The position numbers were made by a program, and so were the translations under genes. This document shows, one piece after another, positions 10,539 to 22,900 of a stretch of DNA of 64,000 bases (positions are counted from its first letter, which is position 1; each line of letters starts with the position of its first letter). The notes beneath the pieces were generated by a model. The model ran no database searches. It worked only from the letters and a program-made list of their open reading frames with translations, and was not told the DNA's origin. This DNA is from Heracleum sosnowskyi (Eukaryota > Streptophyta > Magnoliopsida > Apiales > Apiaceae), in NCBI GenBank assembly GCA_030848705.1, contig CM061238.1, positions 76,594,685 to 76,658,684 on the forward strand, in the 5' to 3' direction.

Positions 10539-11421
10539 AACAAGCTCTCCTCCAAGAGCACACTCCAAAAGGGTAAGGGACACATCTAGCCCCCAAACAG
10601 CTATTTCCCAATACCAAAGAAGGGTAAGACAAAAATCCCAGGTCACACAGGGTGCACACACACTGGAAGCAACAATTCCAGTTTCTCAAATTCAGTTTGA
10701 TGTAGCCCCAATTTTTACTCTGGGTTACAGTCCCACTCTCTCAATATTAATATTGAGACACCTCTACAAAATTCACCAACACAGTCATTAGATGTGGATA
10801 TGATCCATACATCTATTCCTGATTCTCCAACTCTATTCTTGGAGAAGCCCCACTCTGAAATTGGTGGTCATCATTTGTTAAGTGATTTGTTGGGCCACTA
10901 ATCATCTTTTACTGAAGCTACAAGAGGATTTGTGGAACCATCTTTAAAATCAATCACCACAGATTCTACTGTAATTTCACTTTCTCAAAATCCTTTCTTG
11001 ACTTCATCAACGAAACAGTCTCTTTCGTTGACAAGTGTTTCTCCATCAACAGTATCCATACTGTTGACAGTTCAAACTACCATTCCGTTGATAGTTCATT
11101 CTGTACCTTTTATTGAAAATCAAGTTGTTCACACAACTAGTGCAGATGATCTAGTGGTAGTTGAAACACTTCTAGGGTTGAAAGGGAGTGAATCTGAGAG
11201 GCTGGCTTGAAGCCAGGCAAAAGGAGAGGATGTGAGTGAGAGGCTGGCTATTTCTTCCAGCCAGGCAAAAGGAGAGACTGAGAGTTCCACCTTAGTAGGT
11301 GAAGGTGAGGGTGTGAGAGGTGTGAGCCATGGGGAGCCCATGATGCAAGAAAAGAGTGGAGAGAGAGAAGGGACTACAGGAGAAATAAGGGAGGAAGCAT
11401 TGATCATCAGGACTGGAAGTT
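10539..11421 (+). pseudogene. Env-like ORF remnant
   Basis: Only short broken frames remain (for example 10932-11210 and 11232-11423), Ser/Thr/Pro-rich and then Glu/Gly-rich. A degenerate direct repeat AGGCTGGCT...AGCCAGGCAAAAGGAGAG occurs at about 11199-11275. CGTTGA words appear near 11009, 11024 and 11088. Position between gag and LTR and the composition suggest the extra ORF of a Sirevirus-like element; individual identity cannot be shown. Confidence 0.5.
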
Positions 11422-11814
11422 GATCAGGATTTCTACTTAGAGTTATATTAGGAGTCTAGTTAAATAAGGAAGTTTATTTTGTCGGTTCCTTATTTATAGT
11501 AATGAAGCTATCAATTTAGGATATATTTCAATCTTTGTAATTGATTAGGACTTATCATGTAATTGATAGAGAAGATGTGTAGTATATAAACACAGTTTAG
11601 GTTTCGATTTATATCGATCATACAACGAGTATTTTTGTAACCTAGAAGCTCTCAAGAACATCAGAATTTCTTGAGAGAGTTTTGTAACAGTTTTATATCA
11701 GACTTAATAAAGTTGTTATTATTCTTTCATATTTGTTATATATACTTTAATAAGTCGAGAATCTTATACAATTGTATTCAACCCCCCTTCTACAATTGTT
11801 ATTTACTGGGCAAC
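11422..11814 (+). repeat. LTR (3' part) of the decayed copia element
   Basis: It contains a TATA-like TATATAAAC near 11583, an AATAAAG polyadenylation-like signal near 11707, then CCCCCCTTCTACAATTG and a CA end at 11814. That order (TATA, polyA, C-run, CA) fits R-U5 of a copia LTR. The left limit is uncertain; TGATCAGG at about 11422 is my best guess. Confidence 0.5.
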
Positions 11815-14434
11815 AGTAACCAACCAGTTTCCAGATGAGATTTGATGGGATCCATCCAACAGCTAGCAACATCAATAGGTGTTACCAACTTTCCATTGAT
11901 GCTTGGGGTCTTCAAGACTTGGAAGTATACACTTCCTGCGTAGTTCTCAATTTCAGAAGAAGCAAATTTAGACAAGGCATCGGCCTTCATGTTCTCTTCC
12001 CTTGGAATGTGTTCCACATAGCATTCATCAAACTGAGTCATGAAGGCCTTAACAAGTTTTAGTTACTTGGCCATGACTTCATCTCTGGCCTCAAACTCCC
12101 CATTTCCTTGGGAAACCACTAGCCTCGAGTCTCCACACACTTTCAGAGTTTTAACTCTCAAGGCTCCAGCCAGCCCTAAGCCAGCTATCAGGGCTTCGTA
12201 CTGAGCTTCGTTGTTGGTCGTTGGGAAGTCCAGTTTTAGTGCGTATTCTATGAGAAATCCATCAGGACTTTGTAGCACCAAACCCGCTCCACTTGATTTT
12301 GTTTTTGATGCTCCATCAAAATTGAGCACCCAACATTCTTTGGACACCATGTCTTCATCTTTCTTGTCTTCATCTATCACTTCCTGCCCCCCGACTTCCT
12401 GGTTGTCAATAGTGCATTCAACCATGAAGTCAGCGAGTGCTTGAGCTTTTATGGTCGTTCGAGGCTTGTATTTGATGTCAAATTCTCCCAATTCAATGGC
12501 CCATTTGATCAACCTTCCACTAACTTGAGGGCTATGCAAGATGTTTCTTAGAGGCTGATTGGTCAAGACCTCTATCTTGTGAGCCTGGAAGTATGGGCGC
12601 AGCTTTCTTGAGGCCATTATCAAGGCTAAGGAAAACTTCTCTATCGTAGAGTAGTTTATTTCTGCCCCATGTAGAATCTTACTTACGTAGTAGATGGGTT
12701 TCTGAACCTTCAATTCTTCTTTTACCAAAACGGCTCCAAGGGCTGTGTTAGAAACCACCAAGTACAAATAGAGAATTTCTCCTGGCTTTGGCTTTGCCAA
12801 CAGTGGTGCCTCAGCCATGTATTTCTTCAGGGCCTCAAAGGCCTCTTGGATTTCAGTTGTCCACTCAAAAAAATTCACGTTCTTGAGTGCTTTGAAGAAA
12901 GGTAAGCACTTCTCTCCTGACTTGGAGATGAATCTTCCCAATGATGCCACTCTTCCAGTCAGTTTCTGGACATCCTTGACAGTCCGTGGTGGTTCCATGT
13001 CTAGAATTGCTTTGATTTTGTCGGGATTAGCCTCGATTCCTCTCTTGGAAACCATCAGGCCTAAGAACTTTCCCGAGCCTACCCCAAAGGCACACTTAGC
13101 TGGATTTAACATCATTTTGTGGTACCTCGGCAATTCAAATGCTTCCCGTAGATGGTTTATGTGATCGGCCTTATCGAGGCTTTTAACCAGCATGTCATCC
13201 ACATAAACCTCCATGGTTTTTCCAATCAGGTGTCCAAAAATTTTGTTCACCAATCTTTAATAGGTTGCCCCTGCATTCTTAAGTCCAAAAGCCATGATTA
13301 GATAACAGAAAACACCAAAGTCAGTGATGAATGATACCTTGGAGATGTCATCTTTGTGCATTTTAATTTGGTTGTATCCACTGAAGCCATCCATGAAGCT
13401 GAGCATCTCGTGTCCAGCTGTGGCATCTATTAAGGCATCAATCCTTGGTAAGGGAAAGCAATCCTTAGGACATGCGTCATTCGAGTCAGTAAAGTCTACA
13501 CACATCCTCCATTTTCCATTGGCCTTTTTGACCATCACTGGGTTACCAACCATTCTGGGAATTGTATTTCTTCAATGAATCCGGCCTCCAGAAGCTTTTC
13601 TACTTTTTGTTTAATGGCCTCTTGCCTTTCTGGAGCAAAATTTCTCTTCTTCTGTTTCACCGTCTTCCTTTCAGGACCCACATTCAACTTGTGGGTTATT
13701 AGTTGGGGATCGATCCCTGGCATGTCAGCAGCTGTCCAAGCAAAAACGTCATTGTTCTCTTGAAGAAAAGATATGATCTTGCTTTTCAATGGTTCAGGCA
13801 ATAATGCTCCAACATAAGTCACCTTCTCCGGTTCACCAGGGACTAAGGGAATTGGGATTAAATCCTCAGCTGGTTTCCCTCTTCGGTCCTCATTGTCACT
13901 AGTATCCATATCTTCAATTGGGAGAACCTGCCCCCCAACTCCATCAGGCCTTAACGCGGCTACGTAACAACTTCTAGCCATCTTTTGGTCTCCCCGTTCT
14001 TCACCAATTCCATTCCTCTTTGGGAACTTGATTTTCAGATGATAGGATGAGGCAACGGCCTTGAACGCATGAAGACCAGTCATTCCCAGGATTGCATTGT
14101 AGGTCGAAGTTGCCTTTATAACTATGAAGTTCAACATCTGAGTAGACGTATTCGACCCTTGCCCCATCGTCATTGGGAGTTGGATAGTTCCTTCCACCTT
14201 TGATTCCACTCCATTGAATCCATATATGGGCATATTTGAGGGTGTCAACTGAGAGTCAGTATAGCCCATCTTGATAAAAGCATCATGGAACAAGATGTCC
14301 ACTGAGGCTCCATTGTCGACCAAAACTCTCTCTGTTTCAGAATTCCCTATCACAGGTACGATGACTAAGGGATCATCGTGGGGAAACTTCACTCCCTCCA
14401 GGTCTGAATCATCAAAACCTATTGATACTTCTGT
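11815..14434 (-). pseudogene. pol: Gypsy pol: protease, RT, RNase H, second RNase H
   Basis: Reading leftwards from 14434: aspartic protease with V-D-N-G-A-S (the usual DTG/DSG is DNG here) near 14310; RT with the DFTDSNDACPKD block near 13500, FGLKNAGATY near 13265 and YVDDMLVKS near 13200; RNase H with YYVSKILHGAE and the YKPR...ALADF end near 12440-12490; then the second RNase H (LNFDGASK, EAQYEALIAG, CGDSRLVV, ADALSKFA) from about 12330 to 11960. Stops interrupt it at 13257-13259 (TAA) and 12063-12065 (TAA), and the frame changes near 13545-13553. Integrase is absent. The frame continues from gag through a TGA at 14435-14437. It is a clear pseudogene of a Tat polyprotein. Confidence 0.9.
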
Positions 14435-16324
14435 TCAGGCACGTTTCGGTGCTTCTCCCACCACAGTCATTACTTCTCGAGCATAAGCCTTTCTTGAGTT
14501 TCGGGAGGACCCAGCAGCAGTTGGCCCTCCGAATATCATGTTGATTACCGACCCTCGGGGCTTGGGATTTCGATCTTGATCGTTGTCCCTTCTGTCATAG
14601 TCCTTCCTTTCATAATTTCCTCTTTGACTTCCTTGATTTCCATCCTTGGTGAACTTATTGAGCTTTCCTCTCCGTATCAGAAACTCGATCTCATCTTTCA
14701 ATTGTCTACAATCGTCGGTGTCGTGCCTGACTTCCTTGTGGAACCGACAGAATTGGTTTTGGTTCCGTTTAGACATATCAGTCCTTAGTGGCTTCAGCCA
14801 TCGGAGATCTCCCTCCTTAGCTATCTCCATTAGAATTTGGCTTCTGGGAGTGTTCAATCTTGCATACTCCGTTAACTTTGGTCCAAAATTGTTCCTCTTT
14901 GGAGGAGAATCAGAATCCTTTGATGTTCTAGGAAACTTTTCCTTGACGTCATACTCTTGTGTTTCCTTTCTCTTCTTTTAATTTCCACTACCACCAGTAG
15001 TGGGTTCATACTTTCTCATGCTTTCTTCAGCCTTGATGTACTTTCCGGCTCTATCTTGGAGCTTCAGCATGCTCTCGGGTGGATGTTTTGCCAATGATCT
15101 TTTGAAGTGATCATCAGTAGTTCCTTGCTGCAGGGCTATCATAGCCACTTTGTCCTCTAAGTCCGGGACTTTCAGAGCCTCACGGGTGAATCGGTTGATA
15201 TAATCCCTTAGGGCTTCATTCTTTTCTTGCTGGATTCCCATGAGTGATGCAGAACTTTTCTCATGCACTCTTCCATTAACGAATTGATTGATGAAAGCTT
15301 TGCTTAGTTCCTTGAAAGACCCAATAGAGTTGGGAGGAAGACGGCTATACCAGCGTTGGGCTATACCTGCCAAGGTTTGTGGAAATGCCCTACACTTGAC
15401 CGCATCATTGGTTGGCTGCAATAGCAGTGCATTGGAGAAGGTTCTTACATGATTTGCGGGATCCCCCGTTCCATCATAAGCTTTGATCGTTGGCATCTTA
15501 AACTTCCTGGATATAGTAGCTTTCATGATGTCTTGAGTAAACGGTATTGTAGGATCATCAGGATCTCCTAGGGGCAACAAAACACTAGGATCACCCCTTG
15601 GGGCTTCAGCCCTCTTGGTTCTTCTTGGTGTCGGGTCCAAATTAATCATAGGGACTCGTTGTGCTCTTGCTGCTTCCTCCTCTGCCAATAATTTTTTGAG
15701 CCTTGCAGCCTCTGCCTCATGGGCCGCAATTTTTTCCTTAGTAGTTTGGGATTGTTCCCGATTTGTTTGAGAAGAACGTCTTCTCCTTGGGGTAACATCC
15801 ATTTCTTCTCCAGTTGAGTCATTCTCATCCTCGGTATAGGGTCCCGAGTAATCTCGAATCAAAGGGGTCCTTCGAGTTTGAGTTTGTAGATTTTGGGGTC
15901 CCAGACCTTGTATATAAGGGGGGCCATATGCTTCATGGTAAGTGGGGTTGAGACCACTACCGCCCGCCATAGGTCGAGGGGGCATGCCATAGCTAGGCAT
16001 CCCCAAATTTTGGGTTGCGTATTGGGGGAGATCTGTAGTATGGAGTTGAAGACCACTTGGTGCATTCATGAGCAACGGGGAGGTCGTGATTGGTTGTTGG
16101 TGAGCGGTCTCTTGTGGATTAGATCCATGAACGACCATCTGCAGGGGATTCGTCCCTTCAACCGAAATTGTAATCTCCGGTCCTTGAGTAGTGGTGAGGG
16201 GGATATTCGCCCATTGAATGCCAGTAGTTGGCGGTGGTTGATTTCCGTGAGCATCAGCCTCAGAGGTGATATGAAGCTCCTCGGAAGTTTGAGTATCTCG
16301 AGTTGTTCTTCGTGTGTTTGCCAT
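14435..16324 (-). pseudogene. gag: Gypsy gag
   Basis: The ATG at 16324 lies only 33 bases after the LTR end. The N-terminal third is Thr/Pro/Gln-rich; a charged helical segment (EEAARAQR) follows, then the capsid (retrotrans_gag) block AQRWYSRLPPNSIGSF near 15340. A nucleocapsid zinc motif C-x2-H-x4-H-x4-C (CRFHKEVRHDTDDC) lies near 14720-14760. An in-frame TAA at 14978-14980 splits the protein into 448 and about 140+ residues, and a TGA at 14435-14437 separates gag from protease in the same frame. Family identity is secure; it cannot make full Gag. Confidence 0.88.
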
Positions 16325-16339
16325 GGTTGATGTTGTCTT

Positions 16340-16357
16340 CCCATAGACGGCGCCAAA
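16340..16357 (-). other. Primer-binding site
   Basis: On the reverse strand TTTGGCGCCGTCTATGGG follows the LTR end directly. TGGCGCCGTC is a familiar tRNA-complementary start for plant Tat/Athila-type elements. It fixes the LTR boundary at 16358. Confidence 0.8.
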
Positions 16358-16855
16358 TGTTATGGATTAAAAAACATGCTTGTAAATTAATTGCTAGGGT
16401 TTAGAGAGCTTCGAGCTTTAATGGCTGCTCTTGTGTTTCGTGACTAAATCGGTCCTCACAAGATGCCTACGTATCTCAATCAGTGCTGAGAATCAAACCA
16501 AAGACGTAGTTCTGATTGAAGGATCGGGTCCTTTATATAGGCGTCTGGAGCCTCATATTTAGAGTAAGTTTAGGAGTCTTAGCTAATAAGTCTCCTTTTT
16601 GATAATGGACAAACATTGTATTTCTTGCTTGAGAAGTCTTTTCCTTGTTGATAAAGGCTATGACTCATTGATTGGGATTCTGGATCCTTCTTTGATAAAT
16701 TTACCATATTTTAAACTCTTTTCATGAGCTAATTACGAAATTAATAAATAATTAGGGTCTTGGGCCTTGTTTATTGGGTCGTATTCTTGGACCATTCTAG
16801 GTATAATTAATGTATCATTAATTATATTTCTAGAATTACTTTTCTGTCCATATCA
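16358..16855 (-). repeat. 5' LTR of the gypsy element
   Basis: Read on the reverse strand it starts TGATATGGACAG and ends ...CATAACA, about 498 bp with TG...CA ends, right against the primer-binding site. The second LTR is not in the window, so age cannot be estimated. Confidence 0.75.
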
Positions 16856-18107
16856 GGAGGTAACTTAATATACAATTATAATATTCTTGCCTTTCAAAAC
16901 TTTACTAATGCAAGAAACAAAATATACAATTGTAATATTCTTCTAAATTTTTTATCAGAAAATATCTCAATTGCCTTTTAAAACTTTATTGATGGAGGAA
17001 AAAAAATATACAATTTTAATATTCTTTCTTTTAGAATCTTTACAAATGAAGGAAACCAAATCCACAATTTTAATATTCTCCTAAATTTTTTATTTATTAT
17101 TGTACTTACTAACATATGAAAGTAAATATTATGTTAATATTCTCCTCAATTTTCTATTTAAGTCAACACTTAAAAATTTGAAAAATATTATGGAGAAGAT
17201 GAGGGCGGTTGGGTGGAGTTCTTAAATCGCCTCGATTTATTTTTCTAATTTACTCGAATTTATGAATTATTAATATTAAATATTAGATAAATTCTCAATA
17301 TCCTTTTTACTATTTTCTAACGGCAGAAACTAAATATGCTATGTTGATATTCTCATAAACGTTCTCTACTAATCCAATCTATTTACTAATTTATTTCTTA
17401 CCATCTTTCAATGAAGGAATCTCAATATGCAATGTTAATATTCACTAAACTTTCTCTTTAATTCCAATTTAGTTACTAACTTTTTTCTACTATCTTCTAA
17501 TAGAAGAAACAAAATATACAATTTTAACATTCTCCCAAACTTACTCTACAAGTCCTATTTATATTCTAATTTCTTTTTTACTATCTTTAATTAAGGAAAA
17601 TAATAAAGGAGACGATTTGAGAACCGTTAGCTCACTGCCCCTGTCTGTTTCTTTATGTAAGTACGGTGATGTGGCGGCACTCAAATTGTCTTAATCTATT
17701 TTTTTAATTTTCTAAAAATTTTGAATTAATAATATTAAAGGTTAGAAAATATCTAAACTGTCTTTTAATCTTTAGTAATGGAAATCTTAATTACCCTATA
17801 ATTTCCTAAACTTTCTTCTTAAGTCAAATTACTATATTAATATTTTTCTAAAATTTAGCTTTAAGTCAAATCACCATGTTGATAATTTTTTTAAACTTTC
17901 TCTTGAACTTAAATTTACCATCTTAATATTCTCATATATTTTTTCTTAAAGTTATAAAATTTATCTTGGAATCAGATTATCATCATAATATTCTTCAAAA
18001 AAAAATCTATTAGAAATTATGTTCTCATAATTTTTTTGTAAAAAACTCCACATCTAATTTATTTATATGTTTTACATATATATTAACAATCATTTTTTAA
18101 GTTTTAT

Positions 18108-18660
18108 CTTCTAATTTCTCTAGAAGATAATACTTATAGAAAATATAAGTTTCTATAAAATAAAATAAAAAAGACTTATTTTATTTTTAATTTATTTTCT
18201 CGAGTACCTATATTTTAAATAATAAAAAATTAAATTTAAAAAATATATAAATTAAATTTTATGGTATACTAAATTTGATTTATAGATGATGTAATTTATT
18301 TAGTAAATTTGTTTGTTATCTGTTTAGATTTGGTAACAACGATAAAGCGGGTTAATGGGTGGAAACATGCTTAACGAGAGAGCGATTAATTAGGAGTAAC
18401 ATATATATGCTAGAATTTTATATTGATGTTATATTATTTATTTTAAAATAGAAGTTGAAATATGAATTTTGAAAAAATAAAAATGGTGATAAATATACTA
18501 ATATTTGATATAATATTAAAATAATGAAAAATATTAAACAATTGTCCTTTTCTATATTTATCCAAAATTTCCGTAAATGACCAAGACGAAGCGGAAAATT
18601 CAAAAGAAACCCTAATTTTATGTTAAAAATATCATTTTTCTAAAAACATATTTTGTAGAA
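18108..18660 (+). repeat. Diverged direct repeat, copy A
   Basis: It shares ordered blocks with copy B at 18893-19460: CTTCTAATTT...AGATAATACTTA, TTATTTAGTAAATT, TTAACGAGAGAGCGATT, TTTTAAAATAGAAGTTG, GATAAATATACTAATATTT and TGACCAAGACGAA. I estimate 75-85% identity with small indels. An earlier block (ACTATCTTTAATTAAGGAAAATAATAAA, 17580) also has a partner at 18798, so the duplicated unit was longer. Confidence 0.8.
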
Positions 18661-18892
18661 TTGTTTTTTGAAAACTTTAGAGAAATTATTACAAGTCAAA
18701 TTTATTTACTAATTACTTCCTACTATCTTCTAATGGAGGAAACTAGGTATACTATATTAATATTCTCATAAACTTAGTTTAATTTATTTACTAATTTATT
18801 TACTATCTTTTAATTAAAGAAAATAATAAATGAGACGATTTGAGAGGTACTGGACAATTTGAGAGGCGCCATATTGATGTCCCTCTATAAGT

Positions 18893-19460
18893 ACTATCTT
18901 CTAATTTATATAGAAAATAGTACTTACAGACAATGCAAGTTTTTATAAAATAAATTATAAAAATCTTATTTTTATTTCATATATTTTATGGAGTGCCTAT
19001 ATTTTAAATAATAAAAATTCGATTTTTTATTAAAATTTAATTTTGTTATATATAAAATTGATTAATAGATGATATACTTTATTTAGTAAATTAGTTTGTT
19101 ATTTGTTTAGATTTAGTAACAACAAGAGAAGAGAGTCATTAAGAGAAAATATGTTTAACGAGAGAGCGATTTCATTAGACGGAGCATATTATATGCTAAA
19201 TTTTAATATTGATTTTATATTATGTATTTTAAAATAGAAGTTGGAACATGAATTTTGTGAAAAATAAAAATGATGATAAATATACTAATATTTAATATAA
19301 TTATAGAATTATGAAAATTATTAAACAGTTTCCCTTTTCTATATTTATTCAAAATTTCGATAAGTGACCAAGACGAAACAAAGAATTCAAACAAAACTTA
19401 ATTTTATGTTAGATATATTATTTTATCTGAAAACATATTTTTTTTGAATATTTTTTAGAA
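18893..19460 (+). repeat. Diverged direct repeat, copy B
   Basis: Partner of the copy at 18108-18660, about 785 bases downstream, same orientation and same block order. The two differ at many sites, so the duplication is old. Confidence 0.8.
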
Positions 19461-19814
19461 AAATTTAGAGAAATAATTAGAAAATCACTACGAAGCGTTA
19501 CTTCGTAAAGTAATAATGTATAAGATAGTTATACATTCAAATTTTTTATAGAAAAATTAACGCCGCCGCGACCAGTTACAAAAGAAATTAAATAGAGCTA
19601 ATTCATCAACATTTTTAAATTCAACTTATTTAGAAGAGCATTAACCAGAAACTTTTCAAAACAGTGATAAGAAAACGGACCCACACTGAAGTATTCCAGA
19701 TAAATTCGAATCCTATTGGGCTTAACACTTTAAAAGTACGCTCTGGAGCCTTATTGGGCCTCCACCAAATAAAGTCTGTTAAATAAAAACCCGACTCTAC
19801 CGGATCCTTTTTTC

Positions 19815-19825
19815 TGACCGTTGGA
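19815..19825 (-). promoter_or_regulatory. MSA-like mitosis element
   Basis: The reverse strand reads TCCAACGGTCA, an exact match to the plant MSA consensus YCYAACGGYYA bound by three-repeat MYB factors in G2/M genes. It lies 116-126 bases upstream of the coiled-coil gene's ATG. MSA elements work in either orientation. One match can arise by chance. Confidence 0.4.
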
Positions 19826-19940
19826 ACACTTTTTTGAATACCTAAATCCCCAAACGCTCTTCTCCATAAAAAATCAATCATATTCACACACTCTTCCAAC
19901 ACACACAAATTTACATAAATCTCGAATTTTATTGAATTAA

Positions 19941-22900
19941 ATGGCTGTAACGAAAGATCCGAACCGTTCTGATCGAAAGAAATGGAATGTAATCTTCAAT
20001 GGGCTTGTAACAATGATTGAGAAGCAACAATCTCAGCTTCAAATTCTTCAAGATAGGCTTAAATCGCAACATGACCGTTGGGTTTCTGATTTTAATCTCA
20101 TTAAACAACAACGCTCGCAGGTAATTACTCTGCTTGCTTATTCACTTTTTGTTTTTTTTCTTGATTTAGGGTTTTTGAATTGTTGTTATGTTTGTGTGCT
20201 TTAGATACGGAGGATTAATAAGTTACGAGAGATGGAGCGTACCGTTGAGTCTGCGAAAGCGGAGATGCTTTTGTCGGTTAAGCAGACCGAGTGTTTGATG
20301 CACAAACTTGTGTTAGGTACATTCTTTGCCCTAATTTTGTAGTAATAATTATATAGAATTGTGTGTGTGTGTTTGAGTTCGTGTATTTTTTGAAATTATA
20401 TGAGTTTACCGTGTGGTTGAAGTGCGTAATGGTTAATGATAGAAGCGGTTTGTTAATATGCAGAAAATACTCAAAGTGATCTGGAAGGTTTTAAGGAATG
20501 GTTTGACTTGCTGTCTCGTAAATGTGCTGAGCCAAAAGTAAGTTTGTTTGCTTGTTTTATTATTCTCGGTATATGTGTGTTTATGTGAATGTGTTTGTTT
20601 ACGATATTTGTATTGTTGTGCAGGAGCCACTGGAAAAGGAACTGAGGAAACTAAAACATGAAAATGAGAAGCTAAAATCGAAGAACACATCTGAGGTGGA
20701 TGCTCTTTTGAAAGAGAGGGATTTTGTATGGAACCAATTTAAGACGCTGGAGACTGATTTAACTGATAAGTTGAAGAATAAAGAAGCTGAAGCTGAACAA
20801 CAGGATACGAAGATCAAAAGTCTTTTGGCTGGTATGGAAGAATTTCAGGCATCAAACAAAGAAAAGGATGATCTGATTGCAAACTTACAAAGTAAAATGA
20901 TTAAGCTGGAAGCTGACTCTCTGATGAAGTCCGAAGAAATTTCCCTACTTTCCAGGGAATTGGAGTCGGTAAAGAAGTCCAAAAGTGATCCTGTGACACC
21001 TCTGTTACGTGGCTGTACAGTAGAAACAAGACGGATGCAATTGGGAGGCAAGAATAGTATTACCCACAACAGGATTGTAACAGAGAGGAAAGAGCTTAAT
21101 TCTTCTCAAGTCGCTAGGGTAAGTGTCACTATGATGTTACCATCGGATGCTTGAATTCTTTTTTTTTCTTCCTCTAGTAAGTAGAATCCTCATTTTCATA
21201 GGAGTAAAACTCGGTTATAATTGAAGTTCTAAATTGACACTAGTGAAAGAGCTTAATTCTTCTCAAGTCGCTAGGGTAAGTGTCACTATGATGTTACCAT
21301 CGGATGCTTGAATTCTTTTTTTTTCTTCCTCTAGTAAGTAGAATCCTCATTTGCATAGGAGTAAAACTCGGTTATAATTGAAGTTCTAAATTGACACTAG
21401 TGAGATATACTCAGCATGGGAGTTGCACATGATTAATAACTAAATTTAAGAAACAAATCCGTGACGTTATGCACTAGTTGCACTTTATTTTCTGACAAAA
21501 TAAACCAAGCCTAACCGGCCACGACATGTTGTTGATATTGATTGAGTTGGGGGGACTTTCGCTGACTGAATCCATCCGACCCCGGGAACCTTCGTAACCA
21601 AAGCGTCACGACAACATCCAAAGGTAACCTTTGGATTCTTAAGTGGGGGGCAAGGAGGTGCTTCATGAAGTCAGCATTTAGCATAATACAATACCTGCTT
21701 ATATTGCAAAATACTAGGCAAATATAAAACGTTAGTATGCATAAAACGTGGAGATATAAAACGTTAGTATGCTTGTGTAGTTCACAAGCATAAAACGTTA
21801 ATTTCATTAGTCGTATGCATCAACAGGCAGCTAATAATACTCCCTTGTTTACATATGAATAGACCATCATTCTTAGCACCTGGAGATATCAATATGTCTC
21901 CTCTGACTAAAAAAAATGTAGTACATCTGTAGTAGAGATATCTAGGTAGACCATCAGGCTTTTCTATGTAGTTTTTTCTTGTTTGACGCTTTAATAACTA
22001 TATGTTCAAAATATGAGTCCTGTCTTGCTGTAATTTGTAAGCATATAAAATGTAGAAAATAGATATGCCTTCTAGAATACCTTTGGTATGTCTTAGTGCA
22101 TTCATCTGCTTAGTTTCTGGAGATGTTAATATCTTTAAGCTGATTTAAACAGATGTAGTACATAACTATGTATGTAAGGTGATCTAGATGAGTTCTCCTT
22201 ACTGAAAGTCTAATGTATTAGTATTCGTATGTGCAAATACGAGTCCTGTATCCCTGTAATTTTTAAGCGTATAAAATGTAGAAAACAGAGATGCCTTCTA
22301 GAATACCTTTGTTATCATCTTAGTGCATTCATGCTCCTTAGTTTCTGGAGATGTTAATACCTTTAAGTTGATTTAGTACATAACTGCAAATGTAATGTGT
22401 TCTAGATGAGTTCTCTCTTCTTTAAGTCTTGTGTATTAGTAAATGTATGTATGATGACCACTGACTAGAAACATGTAAGTGTAGCCTGATTTTGCTGGAC
22501 ATAAGCATGTAAGATGTCAAAAAAGAGATGTCTTCTTAGGATTCTTGAATTTTTTGTTGTGCACTGTAGCTGCTGCATTTAATCAAAACTAGGTTAGGTA
22601 TATATGTCCGGCTTCTGAGGTTCTTGCAAGTGGAAAAGGCCTTGATACTTTACTGTTATAATAGTTGCCTTTTCTAGTTCTTTAGTGCATACCCGTTTTA
22701 TATGGATCACAGTTCTTATTTTATTTGTCTGTAAAACCTTGGTCATATCCAATATTTAAGGTAAATTGAACATGTCAGTTCCTTTTGTACCTTATTTATA
22801 TCACAGAACAAATATTAAAATTATATGCTACTAATTAAGGGTAAACAGTAAACCTTAATAATAAAAATATTTGTAGTTATTAACTAATGTAATGTGATTG

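Larger units (their letters stand above)
9972..11814 (+). mobile_element. Decayed, pol-less copia (Sirevirus-like) element
   Basis: A gag zinc-knuckle fragment is followed directly by env-like low-complexity remnants and an LTR 3' part, with no protease, integrase or RT between them. This looks like an internally deleted derivative of a copia family. Its CGTTGA/TCAACG words near 11000-11095 match those of the element at 61106-64000, suggesting the same family. Its right end abuts the gypsy remnant at 11815 exactly where that pol homology is interrupted, so this element probably inserted into the gypsy copy in opposite orientation. Confidence 0.65.
11815..16855 (-). mobile_element. Tat-lineage Ty3/gypsy element, 5' half
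   Basis: On the reverse strand: LTR (16855-16358), primer-binding site, gag, protease, RT, RNase H and a second RNase H-like domain. The double RNase H places it in the Tat (Retand/Ogre-like) lineage. Integrase and the second LTR are missing: homology ends at 11815 next to the copia LTR end. Coding is broken by in-frame stops at 14978, 14435, 13257 and 12063 and a frameshift near 13545-13553, so it is inactive. Confidence 0.9.
16856..19900. other. AT-rich repetitive intergenic region
   Basis: No gene found. From about 16870 to 17950 a degenerate unit recurs (ATACAATTTTAATATTCTCC followed by TTTACTATCTTCTAATGGAGGAAAC-like text), roughly every 70-100 bases. A longer diverged duplication (about 18108-18660 and 18893-19460) is listed separately. 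Short TTGAGAGGCGCCA-like patches near 17630 and 18845 look like decayed repeat ends. It probably consists of old transposon debris. Confidence 0.5.

Noticed and set aside
15893..16330. Plus-strand ORF of 145 codons
   Set aside because: Shadow of the reverse-strand gypsy gag.
20552..21154. Single 200-codon plus-strand ORF
   Set aside because: Its first part is intron 3 and its end runs past the exon-4 donor; the spliced model with matching phases explains it better.
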